A stretch of 64,000 bases of DNA, from positions 124,001 to 188,000 of the forward strand of contig NZ_JAHXPQ010000008.1 in NCBI RefSeq assembly GCF_019391655.1. Direction: 5' to 3'. This document shows positions 52,795 to 61,141 of the stretch, one piece after another. Positions within the stretch are counted from its first letter, which is position 1; each line of letters begins with the position of its first letter. A program made the position numbers and the translations under genes. The DNA comes from Mucilaginibacter rivuli (lineage in GTDB: Bacteria > Bacteroidota > Bacteroidia > Sphingobacteriales > Sphingobacteriaceae). A model generated the notes under the pieces. The model searched no databases. It was not told the origin of the DNA and saw nothing but the letters and a program-made list of their open reading frames with translations.

Positions 52795-54750
52795 TCAAAC
52801 TGCCTTTATCTCTGCTGCCAGATCATTATAAAGCTTTTGCGTTGCATCGTCACGACCCCAACCCCAGCTTCCGCGCTTGGTCAGAATTTTACTGATATTG
52901 GTTATTACCTCTTCTGGATTGTGATTCACATAATAAGACATGATCTCACCGTTTATCGCAACATATCCCTTTGCTTTTTTTACAACCTCAGGCGCTGCAT
53001 TAAAGATTGTGAGCAGCCGTTCCATTTTTATATCTGCAGTACTTTTTGCGGGTGCAACTGATGAAGCAGCGGCGGCTGATGCTGCGGCTGGTTCCGCCCG
53101 TTTCTTCCTTTTCTTCGGCTTTTCAACAGAGGCAGACGGCAGCGCGGCGGGCGAGCGTGCAGGCAAGCTCACAGGGCCACTGGCTGAAGCTGGCGCCGGT
53201 AATACAAGAACAGGTGCTGCGCTGCCCAATGGTGATAACGGTGCCTTTGGCACCACGTTACCCTTTGGTGCTGGCAGTGATGCGCCCGATGATGCTGCTG
53301 GTGATTGAACAGGCGCCGCCATTGGGCCGGGTTTTAATGGAGCCGGCGCACTAGCAGGGGGCTTGGCCGGGCTTGAAGCTGCCGCGCTTACTTTTGGTGC
53401 TGCAGCTGAGGCCGGACCTACAGCAGATACAAGTTGATATTCAGTTTTATATGCTGCCTTCTCTAACACTACCACACCGGCGGCCGGCTTTACCCCCCGC
53501 ATGTCTATCGCATGATCATTACCTACTTTATATATAGTTTTATCCAGGGACCCGGAAACATTCACTATCCGTTCATACATTTCCTTACTTCGCGCCATTC
53601 TGAGGGGCCCTTCTGCCAATGGTATACCCCTAAATCCGGTAGTGGCATGTATCTTGGTAACGGCTTTTTCTACAGTGGCCAGTTCCCTCAGTATCTTTTT
53701 TGCCAGGCTAACTCTTAAAACCTCCTCAGCCTGCACTAATGCAAGCTTGTTTCCTTTTATTACAGCCCTTACCTCCTTCAACGCCTCTACGGCAGGTTCT
53801 TCGCTATGATCGTTTAACGCTTTCCGTAATATTGGCATCAGGTAATTTAACACATAGGCAGTTTCACCCATCTCAACAGCTTTTTTGCCAGGTTTGGCCA
53901 TCTCGGTAAGGTAAGGACTTACCCGGTCCATCATTGCAGCATAGGCAAACGAAAGTCGTAACTCAGGTGGATCGGGAGTTTCATTTAGTTTAGGCGCACC
54001 GGCATTAAGCGGGATAGTTTCTTCCTCATAATTAACCTTGATACCTATTCTGTTCCAAGCCGCAAGCTCTTCATCTTCAGGTATTTCATGATGAGTTTCC
54101 CCGGCGATGGCTACCCTTACTTTTGCGCTTAGGAGATCTGTATCAAGGCGCAGTTGCGTCACTACCGGCGAGTTTACAGGAGCATTGAACTTATTTTGCA
54201 ATTGTGTAGTTGTTGATAACGCCTTCGCCCCCATCACATCCGCCTCGTTTTCCAATCCTTTGTCATCATTAACAGCAACGCCGGCCTTCATTTGCATGGT
54301 GGCTTGTACCCGCCCTTGCTTTTGCTGTACCACATGCCAGGCTTCGTGTGCAACGTGTTTTTCCTGGCCAGGGGCTACGTGTATATTATTGCCTTGCGCA
54401 TAAGCATAGGCGTTTAGTTGTGCAGGTTTTGATGAGTTATAGTGCACCCTGGTATCGTCCATAGAAAAGCCCGAAAGGTTCTCAATACCGCTTTTCAAAT
54501 TATCAGGCAGGCCGGTATTGTTTGCCTTCTTTTGAACAGGTGGGATTGCGGCCAAATCAAATCGTACTAATTGTGCAGGGACGCTGTTTACTTCAGGCTG
54601 CAGGCTATATTCCTGCTTTTTATCAGGTCCGATATCTTTTTGTTGCATAGCCGGCACAGCGGGCATACTTGTACCCATGGCGCCAGTATTGTTATTGGCA
54701 CTACCTTTTGAGGCCACAGAGCGGCTCTTATCGGTGTGGGCAGCTTGCAT
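52795..54750 (-). CDS. Second DUF4157 (eCIS core domain) cargo protein, 651 aa
   Basis: The chosen start, ATG at 54750, gives MQAAHTDKSRSVASKGSA, similar in style to the N-termini of other DUF4157 proteins and without a signal peptide; an upstream ATG at 54813 would add 21 hydrophobic residues. Residues about 76-178 are a DUF4157 domain nearly identical in its core to that of the gene at 5840, with HEAWH at 135-139. Residues about 190-430 are an unknown helical region that includes VRVAIAGETHHEIPEDEE. A Pro/Ala-rich linker of about 120 residues follows, with a KPKKRKKR patch, then a C-terminal domain of about 80 residues. Loading into the eCIS located 24 kb away is inferred. Confidence 0.8.
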   Translation of the reverse strand: MQAAHTDKSRSVASKGSANNNTGAMGTSMPAVPAMQQKDIGPDKKQEYSLQPEVNSVPAQLVRFDLAAIPPVQKKANNTGLPDNLKSGIENLSGFSMDDTRVHYNSSKPAQLNAYAYAQGNNIHVAPGQEKHVAHEAWHVVQQKQGRVQATMQMKAGVAVNDDKGLENEADVMGAKALSTTTQLQNKFNAPVNSPVVTQLRLDTDLLSAKVRVAIAGETHHEIPEDEELAAWNRIGIKVNYEEETIPLNAGAPKLNETPDPPELRLSFAYAAMMDRVSPYLTEMAKPGKKAVEMGETAYVLNYLMPILRKALNDHSEEPAVEALKEVRAVIKGNKLALVQAEEVLRVSLAKKILRELATVEKAVTKIHATTGFRGIPLAEGPLRMARSKEMYERIVNVSGSLDKTIYKVGNDHAIDMRGVKPAAGVVVLEKAAYKTEYQLVSAVGPASAAAPKVSAAASSPAKPPASAPAPLKPGPMAAPVQSPAASSGASLPAPKGNVVPKAPLSPLGSAAPVLVLPAPASASGPVSLPARSPAALPSASVEKPKKRKKRAEPAAASAAAASSVAPAKSTADIKMERLLTIFNAAPEVVKKAKGYVAINGEIMSYYVNHNPEEVITNISKILTKRGSWGWGRDDATQKLYNDLAAEIKAV

Positions 54751-54841
54751 ACAGAACAGACAGATGATTATGATAAAGTTATAATAATATCCTGACAGAT
54801 AAAATCTTATCAAAAATATCAGGAGTTAACCTATAAAGAAA

Positions 54842-55381
54842 TCAGTAATTTGCCAGGTAATAAACCAGCAATCCATCAGCTTCAGACTCAGTTACAAAAC
54901 TATGATCGGCATCTAATAAAAATCTATGCTTTAGCAGTGTATTTATTGATCGCTCATTCTCCTTAACGGTCAAGGCTGTAATTACTTTTAACTCCATTTG
55001 CCCGAAGCCATAATCAATAACTTGCTTTATCGCCTCTGCCATAATTCCTTTTCCCTGGAAAGTGGTATTCAACTCAAATCCTATCTCGGCCATATCGAGT
55101 TCGTAGTTTAAGTTCCAAAGGCAAATGGTGCCTACCAGGGTATTATCATTATTTAAATTAATGGCCCAATACATACTCCTGTTATCTATTATGGCTTTAC
55201 CTATCTTCTCAATAAAAGCATAAGCATCATCCATCGTAATAGCCGGCACCCTTCCAAGAAATTTATTGACCTGTGGATCGCTACGCAGCAGCATTATTTG
55301 TTGAGCATCATCAAAAACCAACTCACGCAAAGTAACGCGGTTGGTTTTAAGAACAGGAAATGGTGAAAAATTGATATTCAT
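54842..55381 (-). CDS. GNAT-family N-acetyltransferase (RimJ/RimL-like)
   Basis: A 179-residue acetyltransferase. It opens with the RimJ-like NRVTLRELVFDDAQQIMLLR, and the acetyl-CoA loop is FQGKGIMAEA (Q-x2-G-x-G/A) following IGFELNTT. VKENERSINTLLKHRF near the end is the usual C-terminal motif. The acceptor could be a protein N-terminus, an aminoglycoside or a small amine; it is not determined. It lies 92 bases downstream of the open frame of the second cargo gene and is transcribed in the same direction ahead of it. Confidence 0.88.
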   Translation of the reverse strand: MNINFSPFPVLKTNRVTLRELVFDDAQQIMLLRSDPQVNKFLGRVPAITMDDAYAFIEKIGKAIIDNRSMYWAINLNNDNTLVGTICLWNLNYELDMAEIGFELNTTFQGKGIMAEAIKQVIDYGFGQMELKVITALTVKENERSINTLLKHRFLLDADHSFVTESEADGLLVYYLANY

Positions 55382-55647
55382 TTAAAAAATTACTTTATCC
55401 GAAAGTTATATAAAATTCTATTACATCTGCGGCTGGTTAAGCTAAATACTACAAAATCAATCGATTTTATAGGTGAATTAAAAATTTCATAAATTATAAC
55501 ACTTTGATTGTTTAATAAATGAAAGTCGTTAACAATTAGCTCACATCAAATTATCATTTCCTTAAAAACAGGAGCCTCGCTTTTTATAAATTACAAAAAA
55601 GACTATCTTTAAATTAACATTAAATCTTACCTCACAATAAGTTACGC

Positions 55648-57231
55648 TTGAAAACTATATCCAGACGCAGCTTTTTAAGTAAAGGTGCCATGCTTGCGGG
55701 TGGCACTTACCCGGCTATGATGGCATTGGGGATGCTGCGCCCAGCCCCTACTTATTCGTTTAACCTTACAGGTAGTGGCGATGGCAAACATATTATTATT
55801 TTAGGAGGCGGCCTTGCCGGGATGACCTGCGCTTACGAACTATCCAAATTAGGTTACAAATGCACCATACTGGAAGCCCGCGAACGTGCAGGCGGGCGTT
55901 GTTGGAGCATACGCAATGGCAGCATCAATACCGAAACTGATAAACCAACCACTACTGCCAAATTTGATGATGGCTTGTATTTTAACGCGGGGCCATCTCG
56001 CATACCGCACCATCACGAGCTTACAATGCACTATTGCAAGGAGCTCGGCGTACCTATCCAGGTATATAATAATGTTAATGAAGGCGCTTATTATTTTGCC
56101 GAAGGTAAAGGACCTTTGTCTAACAAAAAGGTGCGTGCCCGCGAAGTGCATAATGATACCCGTGGTTATATGGCCGAAATGCTGGCCAAAAGCATGGATC
56201 ATGGTAACCTTGATGCCGCTTTAACCAAAGAGGATGCACAAAAGGTAATAGAATACCTTATGGCCGAAGGCGGCCTTGACCCGGATAAGCTGTACAAAGC
56301 ATCAGCGCGGCGGGGTTATGCGGAATCGCCGGGGGCTGGTGATAAACCGGGCAAAGTATCCGAAGCGCACAAGTTGGCGGATATGATACATTCCGGCTTG
56401 CTCGACCCTGATTTTTATAATGTTGCCGAATACACCTACGAGTTACAGATGACCATGTTCCAGGCTGTAGGTGGTATGGATATGATAGCCAAAGCCTTAC
56501 AAAGCAAAGTTGCGACGATGATGAAACTTGGCGCCGAGGTAACCAATATTACCAACCTGCCGGAAGGTGTGAGGGTAATTTATAAGGATGCTTTGGGTGA
56601 ACATGCCTTACAAGGCGACTTATGCATCTGCACGTTGCCACTACCTGTATTAAGCAATGTAAACAATAACTTTTCGGGCGATGTAAGCCGCGCTATAGAC
56701 TATATCAGCTATATGCAAACGGGTAAGATAGGCATGCAATTTAAGCGCCGCTTTTGGGAAGAGGATGACCACATTTATGGCGGTATTACCCATACCAATA
56801 ACGATCTGACGCAGATATTCTACCCATCATACGATTACTTAAGTAAAAAAGGCATCCTGATAGGGTATTATAATTTTAATGAGAAAGCGGTTCGGACAGG
56901 TGATTTAAGTTATGCTGATCGCGAGAAGCTGGCTTTACAAAAAGGCCGCTTGATACACCCGCAATATGATGCCGAATTTGAAAACTCATTTTCGGTAAGC
57001 TGGCATAAAACAAAGCACAGCCTGGGTGGCTGGGCGGTTTACAGCAGCGAGACACGCAAAAACCAATACCCTGTACTGTTAAAACCTGATAAGAACGTAT
57101 ACTTTGCAGGCGAACACCTCACCTACCTGAACGCATGGATGGCAGGGGCGTTTGAGTCGGCACGGAGCGTGATTACAGCAGTACACGGGCGCATAACTGA
57201 GCAGCGTGTAAGTTATCCGGTAAATAAATAG
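55648..57231 (+). CDS. Tat-exported FAD-dependent amine oxidase
   Basis: A 527-residue protein starting at a TTG; no ATG gives a full twin-arginine signal. The signal is SRRSFLSKGAMLAGG (residues 5-19), followed by a hydrophobic stretch. The FAD-binding GGGLAG (53-58) is preceded by a beta strand and followed by ILEARERAGGRC. The C-terminus has the YFAGEHLTYLNAWMAGAFES pattern of flavin monoamine oxidases. It probably folds with its cofactor in the cytoplasm and is exported by Tat. A HisC-like gene starts 37 bases downstream and also has a Tat signal, so they likely share a pathway. The amine substrate is unknown. Confidence 0.88.
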   Translation: MKTISRRSFLSKGAMLAGGTYPAMMALGMLRPAPTYSFNLTGSGDGKHIIILGGGLAGMTCAYELSKLGYKCTILEARERAGGRCWSIRNGSINTETDKPTTTAKFDDGLYFNAGPSRIPHHHELTMHYCKELGVPIQVYNNVNEGAYYFAEGKGPLSNKKVRAREVHNDTRGYMAEMLAKSMDHGNLDAALTKEDAQKVIEYLMAEGGLDPDKLYKASARRGYAESPGAGDKPGKVSEAHKLADMIHSGLLDPDFYNVAEYTYELQMTMFQAVGGMDMIAKALQSKVATMMKLGAEVTNITNLPEGVRVIYKDALGEHALQGDLCICTLPLPVLSNVNNNFSGDVSRAIDYISYMQTGKIGMQFKRRFWEEDDHIYGGITHTNNDLTQIFYPSYDYLSKKGILIGYYNFNEKAVRTGDLSYADREKLALQKGRLIHPQYDAEFENSFSVSWHKTKHSLGGWAVYSSETRKNQYPVLLKPDKNVYFAGEHLTYLNAWMAGAFESARSVITAVHGRITEQRVSYPVNK

Positions 57232-57268
57232 ACAACGAACATTAACTAACGAAAAAAACTATAGGATC

Positions 57269-58444
57269 ATGTCAAATTCACTCAATCGCAGAAACTGGAT
57301 CAAATCCAGCGCATTAATGGCCGGGGGACTGGCTTTCCTTTCGGGGACAGTTGGGAAGCTGTCGGCAATGCCCGCAAAAGTAAAAGCCGTAGCACCATTT
57401 AAACGCGTTACCGACCAGACCGCTATTTTAAGCGCCCCTCCGGGCCCAATGAAAGCGCGTTTGCTTGCCAATGAAAACCCCTTCGGCCCATCAGCGGCGG
57501 CGAAAAAAGCTTTGACCGATGCGATTGATACCGGATACCAATACCCTTTCCAGCAGCTAGGCGACCTGGTTAAAAAGATATGTGACTACGAAGGTGTAAC
57601 ACGCGACAACGTTTTATGTGACTCCGGATCGACCCCACTATTACTTGCCGCTGCCATGTATTACAGCAAAGGTGGTAAAGAGATCATCACCGGCGACCCA
57701 TCTTATGATGACCTGCCATCGCATGCACAGCTTTTTGAAGGCAAATGGGTAAAGGTGCCTTTAACAGCCGATTATAAGCTTGATCTGGATGCTATGGAAG
57801 CAAAAATTACCGACAATACCGGCCTGGTTTATATTTGCAACCCCAACAACCCTACAGCTACCGTATTGGATACCGAAAAGTTGAAAGCATTTTGCGAGCG
57901 CGTATCTAAAAAAGTTACCGTATTTATTGATGAGGCATATATTGATTATATGCCGGATGTAAAGGCAGCGACCATGATAGGCTGCGTAAAAGCAGGCAAT
58001 AATGTTATTGTGGCACGTACCTTCTCCAAACTTTACGGTTTCGCGGGTTTGCGTTTGGGTTATATTATTGCACAGCCGGATACTGTTGATAAATTATCAA
58101 TTTACACGCCGGGTGCATTTAATATCTCGGCTACAACTATTGCCGCCGCTATTGCGGGATACCGTGAAGAAGACTTTTTAAAAGATGCCCTTGCAAAAAC
58201 TTTAGCCTCTAAGGAATACTTATATAGCGTATTGAAAGCCGAAGGCTACGAATATATCCCATCATCAACCAACTTTGTGATGTTCCCGTTAAAAATGGAC
58301 GGGAAGCAATTTGTGCAGGAAATGATGAAGCGTGGTGTAGGTATTCGTAACTGGAAATTTAACGGTAAAGACTGGTGCCGTGTAAGCATTGGCCGTATGG
58401 ATGAAATGCAGGCATTTGCAGAAGCTTTTAAACAATTATCATAA
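57269..58444 (+). CDS. Tat-exported HisC-like PLP aminotransferase
   Basis: A 391-residue protein with a twin-arginine signal, RRNWIKSSALMAGG (residues 7-20), then a fold-type I aminotransferase domain. LLANENPFGPS is the HisC-family N-terminal motif, ICNPNNPTA (about 189-197) and FIDEAYIDY (219-227) line the cofactor site, and Lys254 in ARTFSKLYGFAG would form the Schiff base. HisC proteins are normally cytoplasmic and act in histidine synthesis; a Tat-exported version, coupled to an exported amine oxidase, suggests extracytoplasmic amine or amino-acid metabolism, not histidine synthesis. Confidence 0.88.
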   Translation: MSNSLNRRNWIKSSALMAGGLAFLSGTVGKLSAMPAKVKAVAPFKRVTDQTAILSAPPGPMKARLLANENPFGPSAAAKKALTDAIDTGYQYPFQQLGDLVKKICDYEGVTRDNVLCDSGSTPLLLAAAMYYSKGGKEIITGDPSYDDLPSHAQLFEGKWVKVPLTADYKLDLDAMEAKITDNTGLVYICNPNNPTATVLDTEKLKAFCERVSKKVTVFIDEAYIDYMPDVKAATMIGCVKAGNNVIVARTFSKLYGFAGLRLGYIIAQPDTVDKLSIYTPGAFNISATTIAAAIAGYREEDFLKDALAKTLASKEYLYSVLKAEGYEYIPSSTNFVMFPLKMDGKQFVQEMMKRGVGIRNWKFNGKDWCRVSIGRMDEMQAFAEAFKQLS

Positions 58445-58461
58445 TATCACTTAAAAAGAGC

Positions 58462-58558
58462 TGTCATGCTGAACTCGTTTCAGCACCCCATCATACATAT
58501 AGTTCAAGCATAGTTTGTAACTTAGCATGTGGGGTGCCGAAATAAATTCGGCATGAAA
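58462..58558. repeat. MITE- or REP-like palindromic element
   Basis: The left arm, TGTCATGCTGAACTCGTTTC then AGCACCCCA, and the right arm, whose complement reads TTTCATGCCGAATTTATTTC then GGCACCCCA, form an imperfect 29-bp inverted repeat with a 39-base centre. The composition looks like intergenic palindromes repeated many times in genomes of this group. Only this copy is obvious here. Confidence 0.65.
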
Positions 58559-58574
58559 TATATATTTTTACCCA

Positions 58575-59570
58575 ATGCGCAAACTACTACTTACAGCAAT
58601 CTTATTTTCAATCATAAACTTTAGCCGGGCACAAACCACGCCTACCCCACGTCCGTTAACACTGGATGAATACAACAAGGCATTAACTTATACCATTACC
58701 GACCTGGATAAGGACACCTACGTTAAATTTGATAACGCTTATGTGCTTGACCGCTATGAGGGCCGCAAGCCCTATTTTATTACCGGCAGCGATGGTTTGA
58801 AAAAACGTATCGACCTGTACAAGCTAATCGCGAAGCAAGGCTTACAGGAAATTGGCCTGATGGTATTTTATACGAGCGAAACCGGCAAACGCTACCAGGC
58901 TTTGGTACCCGACTTTACTGCCGATGGAAAAGTTTGGGATAAATACTTTAACGATATTGATAACATCAATAAAGTGGAGAAGAATTTTATTCTTAAACTA
59001 TCTTATATCCTGTCGAGAGAGTTGAGTTTCCAGCAATATAAAGTATTGAACGGCGGCAAGGATATGAAAGAAGAATCGGCTACATATGGTAATGATATCT
59101 GTTTCCCGGGCGATGAAGAAGTAACCATGAGCAATGGGGCCAAAAAGCTCCTTAAGGATGTGAAGAGCGGTGATGAGATCACTATTATTGACCCGGCTAC
59201 AAACAAGCCATCCATCACCAAGGTAAAAGAACTCACTACCCACGAAGCTAAAAACTATGCTTTAACGCAACTGGTGCTTATCTCTGCAAAAGAGTTAAAA
59301 ACAAGCGAGGGCATTAATGTAGCGTTAAACACTAAAGTACTGAAAGCCACACCTAACCACCCTATGCTAACCAAACAAGGCAGCGCAAAAATGGGCGAAA
59401 TTACCATTGGCCAGCAAGTGCTTTGTTTAAATGATGTTACCGGTAAATATGAAACCTATACCGTATTGCAAAAAAGCGAACAAGGCGAAGGTGTACAAAA
59501 GGTATATAACATTGTTGCCAACGGCGGCAGTACCATGTTAATGAATGGCGTTATGGTGATGCAGAAGTAA
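58575..59570 (+). CDS. Exported protein with C-terminal Hint (hedgehog/intein) domain
   Basis: A 331-residue protein with a signal peptide (1-19, ending SRAQ), an unknown domain (about 30-165) and a Hint domain (176-331). The Hint domain starts at Cys176 in ICFPGDEEVTM, has the KDVKSGDEITI strand, the ATPNHPML block (258-265, TxxH) and an end reading MLMNGVMVMQ. There is no terminal His-Asn and no following extein, so protein splicing is not expected, but the N-S acyl shift at Cys176 could cleave the N-terminal domain or attach it to a nucleophile, as in Hedgehog-like proteins. The function of the N-terminal domain is not known. Confidence 0.83.
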   Translation: MRKLLLTAILFSIINFSRAQTTPTPRPLTLDEYNKALTYTITDLDKDTYVKFDNAYVLDRYEGRKPYFITGSDGLKKRIDLYKLIAKQGLQEIGLMVFYTSETGKRYQALVPDFTADGKVWDKYFNDIDNINKVEKNFILKLSYILSRELSFQQYKVLNGGKDMKEESATYGNDICFPGDEEVTMSNGAKKLLKDVKSGDEITIIDPATNKPSITKVKELTTHEAKNYALTQLVLISAKELKTSEGINVALNTKVLKATPNHPMLTKQGSAKMGEITIGQQVLCLNDVTGKYETYTVLQKSEQGEGVQKVYNIVANGGSTMLMNGVMVMQK

Positions 59571-59598
59571 GGATTTATAAGATTTAATATTATTTGCA

Positions 59599-59630
59599 AT
59601 AGGGTTTATTAAATAATAAACCCTATTTTT
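59599..59630 (+). terminator. Rho-independent terminator after the Hint-domain gene
   Basis: AATAGGGTTTATTA pairs perfectly with TAATAAACCCTATT and is followed by a T-run, 29 bases after the stop codon. Confidence 0.9.
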
Positions 59631-59660
59631 ATTTCAATAAACCTAACCTTATCAGTAATC

Positions 59661-60434
59661 ATGAAAAGATCAATCACCATTGCATTTCTTTTGGTTATTT
59701 CGCTCACTGCTTCAATTAACAATGTGTTTGCATGGGGCAAAGCGGGCCACCAAATGGTAGCCGAAGTAGCTTTTAATTACCTGGATGCGGCTACCAAAGC
59801 TAAAATACTACAAGCTTTAAACAGCTATAATATTGAGCAGGCTGCTACCTGGATGGACGATGTGCGTGGTGATGCTTCACTGGGCTACATGAAAAGCTGG
59901 CACTTTGTTAATATTGATAAGGGAGCGGTTTACAAAACACATGGCAGTGATGCTGCGTTTCAGCTAAACCGGGTTATAACGGCGTTAATGCATAAAGCAA
60001 CCCTTACTGCTGATACAGTAAAACGCGACCTGCTTATCCTGTTCCACTTAATGGGCGATCTGCACCAGCCATTACATGTTGGTTATGGTACCGACCTTGG
60101 AGGGAATAAAGCCACCGTTTCTTTCCTCGGTAAACCAAATAATAATTTACACCATGTATGGGATGGCGATATCATCTACAACAAAAAAATAAAACTTGCC
60201 GATTGCATTAAAGCAAATAGCACCTATACACCCGCACAAATAGCCGCTATACAAAAAGTTGATGTAATGGCCTGGCTAACACAATCAAGAGCTTATTTAA
60301 ACACCAATGTTTATACTTTTCAGAATGCCACTATATCACAGGCTTATATTGACCATAATGCGCCCGTAATAGAAAAGCAGATAGGCATTGCAGGTTTACG
60401 TTTAGCCGGTATTTTAAAAGCGGCTTTTAAATAA
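59661..60434 (+). CDS. S1/P1-type zinc nuclease, exported
   Basis: A 257-residue protein with a signal peptide ending NVFA. Mature Trp25 (FAWGKAGHQMVAEVA) would be the N-terminal zinc ligand of S1/P1 nucleases, with His30 next. Further ligands are in TWMDDVRGD, SWHFVNID, the LMGDLHQPLHVGYGTDLGGN block and HHVWDGDII. These enzymes cleave single-stranded nucleic acids and mononucleotides, here presumably in the periplasm for phosphate or nucleoside supply. The gene has its own promoter region after a terminator. Confidence 0.92.
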   Translation: MKRSITIAFLLVISLTASINNVFAWGKAGHQMVAEVAFNYLDAATKAKILQALNSYNIEQAATWMDDVRGDASLGYMKSWHFVNIDKGAVYKTHGSDAAFQLNRVITALMHKATLTADTVKRDLLILFHLMGDLHQPLHVGYGTDLGGNKATVSFLGKPNNNLHHVWDGDIIYNKKIKLADCIKANSTYTPAQIAAIQKVDVMAWLTQSRAYLNTNVYTFQNATISQAYIDHNAPVIEKQIGIAGLRLAGILKAAFK

Positions 60435-60481
60435 AGCAGGTTTCTGTAGGCTGATAATTGATCACTGATTATATTTGATCA

Positions 60482-61141
60482 ATGTTTGTTGATCTTCAGC
60501 TTTTATCCCCGCACTTTTACCAGCATTTTACCACAACTTTTAACGGTGATGAGGTGTTAACAGCGCGCGAAAAAGCATTAATTGAGCACTCGGCCGAACA
60601 GCGAATAAAACACTTCAGCACCGGGCGCTTTTGTGCCAAACAAGCACTGAATAAAGCAGGCATTGCCGATGGCGAAATTTTAGTTGGCGAAAGCAGGGAA
60701 CCGCTATGGCCCGAGGGTATTGTTGGCTCCATTAGCCACTCAAAACAGATGGCAGGCGCGGTTGTGGCTGCTACCGGTAAAATATTTTCGGTAGGGCTGG
60801 ATATTGAGACTATTGGCGGTGTAAGGCGTGATATGTGGGATATGCTCTTTACTCCATCGGAACAGCAATTTTTGAATAGCCACGCTGATGATGAACTGGC
60901 ATTATATACTACCATCCTGTTTAGCGGAAAGGAGGCGTTCTACAAATTTCAACACCCTTTAACCAAAACCTTTTTGGATTTTACGGATGTGGAAATGAGC
61001 TTTGTTAATGGCAGGTTTTGGTTAAAGGTAATTAAAGATTTTGCAGGTAAGGAGGTACTGCCCACCCTTACACAAATTCACTTTACTAAACAAAACGATC
61101 AAATTATTACGTTTTGTTATCATTTAAATGACAGAGGTTGA
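60482..61141 (+). CDS. 4'-phosphopantetheinyl transferase superfamily protein (EntD-like)
   Basis: A 219-residue protein. The core is present: GSISHSKQMAGAVVA (82-96) for CoA binding, SVGLDIE with the Mg2+-binding Asp107 and Glu109, and FSGKEAFYK (147-155), which supplies the catalytic Lys. RRIKHF-like RIKHFSTGRFCAKQAL (41-56) is the EntD-type N-terminal block. It would transfer the phosphopantetheine arm of CoA to a carrier protein; no PKS, NRPS or siderophore gene is in the window. Its last 22 bases overlap the end of the converging GH43 gene. Confidence 0.88.
   Translation: MFVDLQLLSPHFYQHFTTTFNGDEVLTAREKALIEHSAEQRIKHFSTGRFCAKQALNKAGIADGEILVGESREPLWPEGIVGSISHSKQMAGAVVAATGKIFSVGLDIETIGGVRRDMWDMLFTPSEQQFLNSHADDELALYTTILFSGKEAFYKFQHPLTKTFLDFTDVEMSFVNGRFWLKVIKDFAGKEVLPTLTQIHFTKQNDQIITFCYHLNDRG

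Noticed and set aside
52837..53354. Plus-strand frames opposite the second cargo gene
   Set aside because: They are reading-frame shadows of the Pro/Ala-rich linker on the minus strand and show no recognisable protein features.
54751..54813. Longer start for the second DUF4157 protein with a hydrophobic N-terminus
   Set aside because: The related cargo has no signal, and eCIS cargo is loaded in the cytoplasm; the 21 extra residues resemble AT-rich leader translation. The alternative start is noted in the gene entry.
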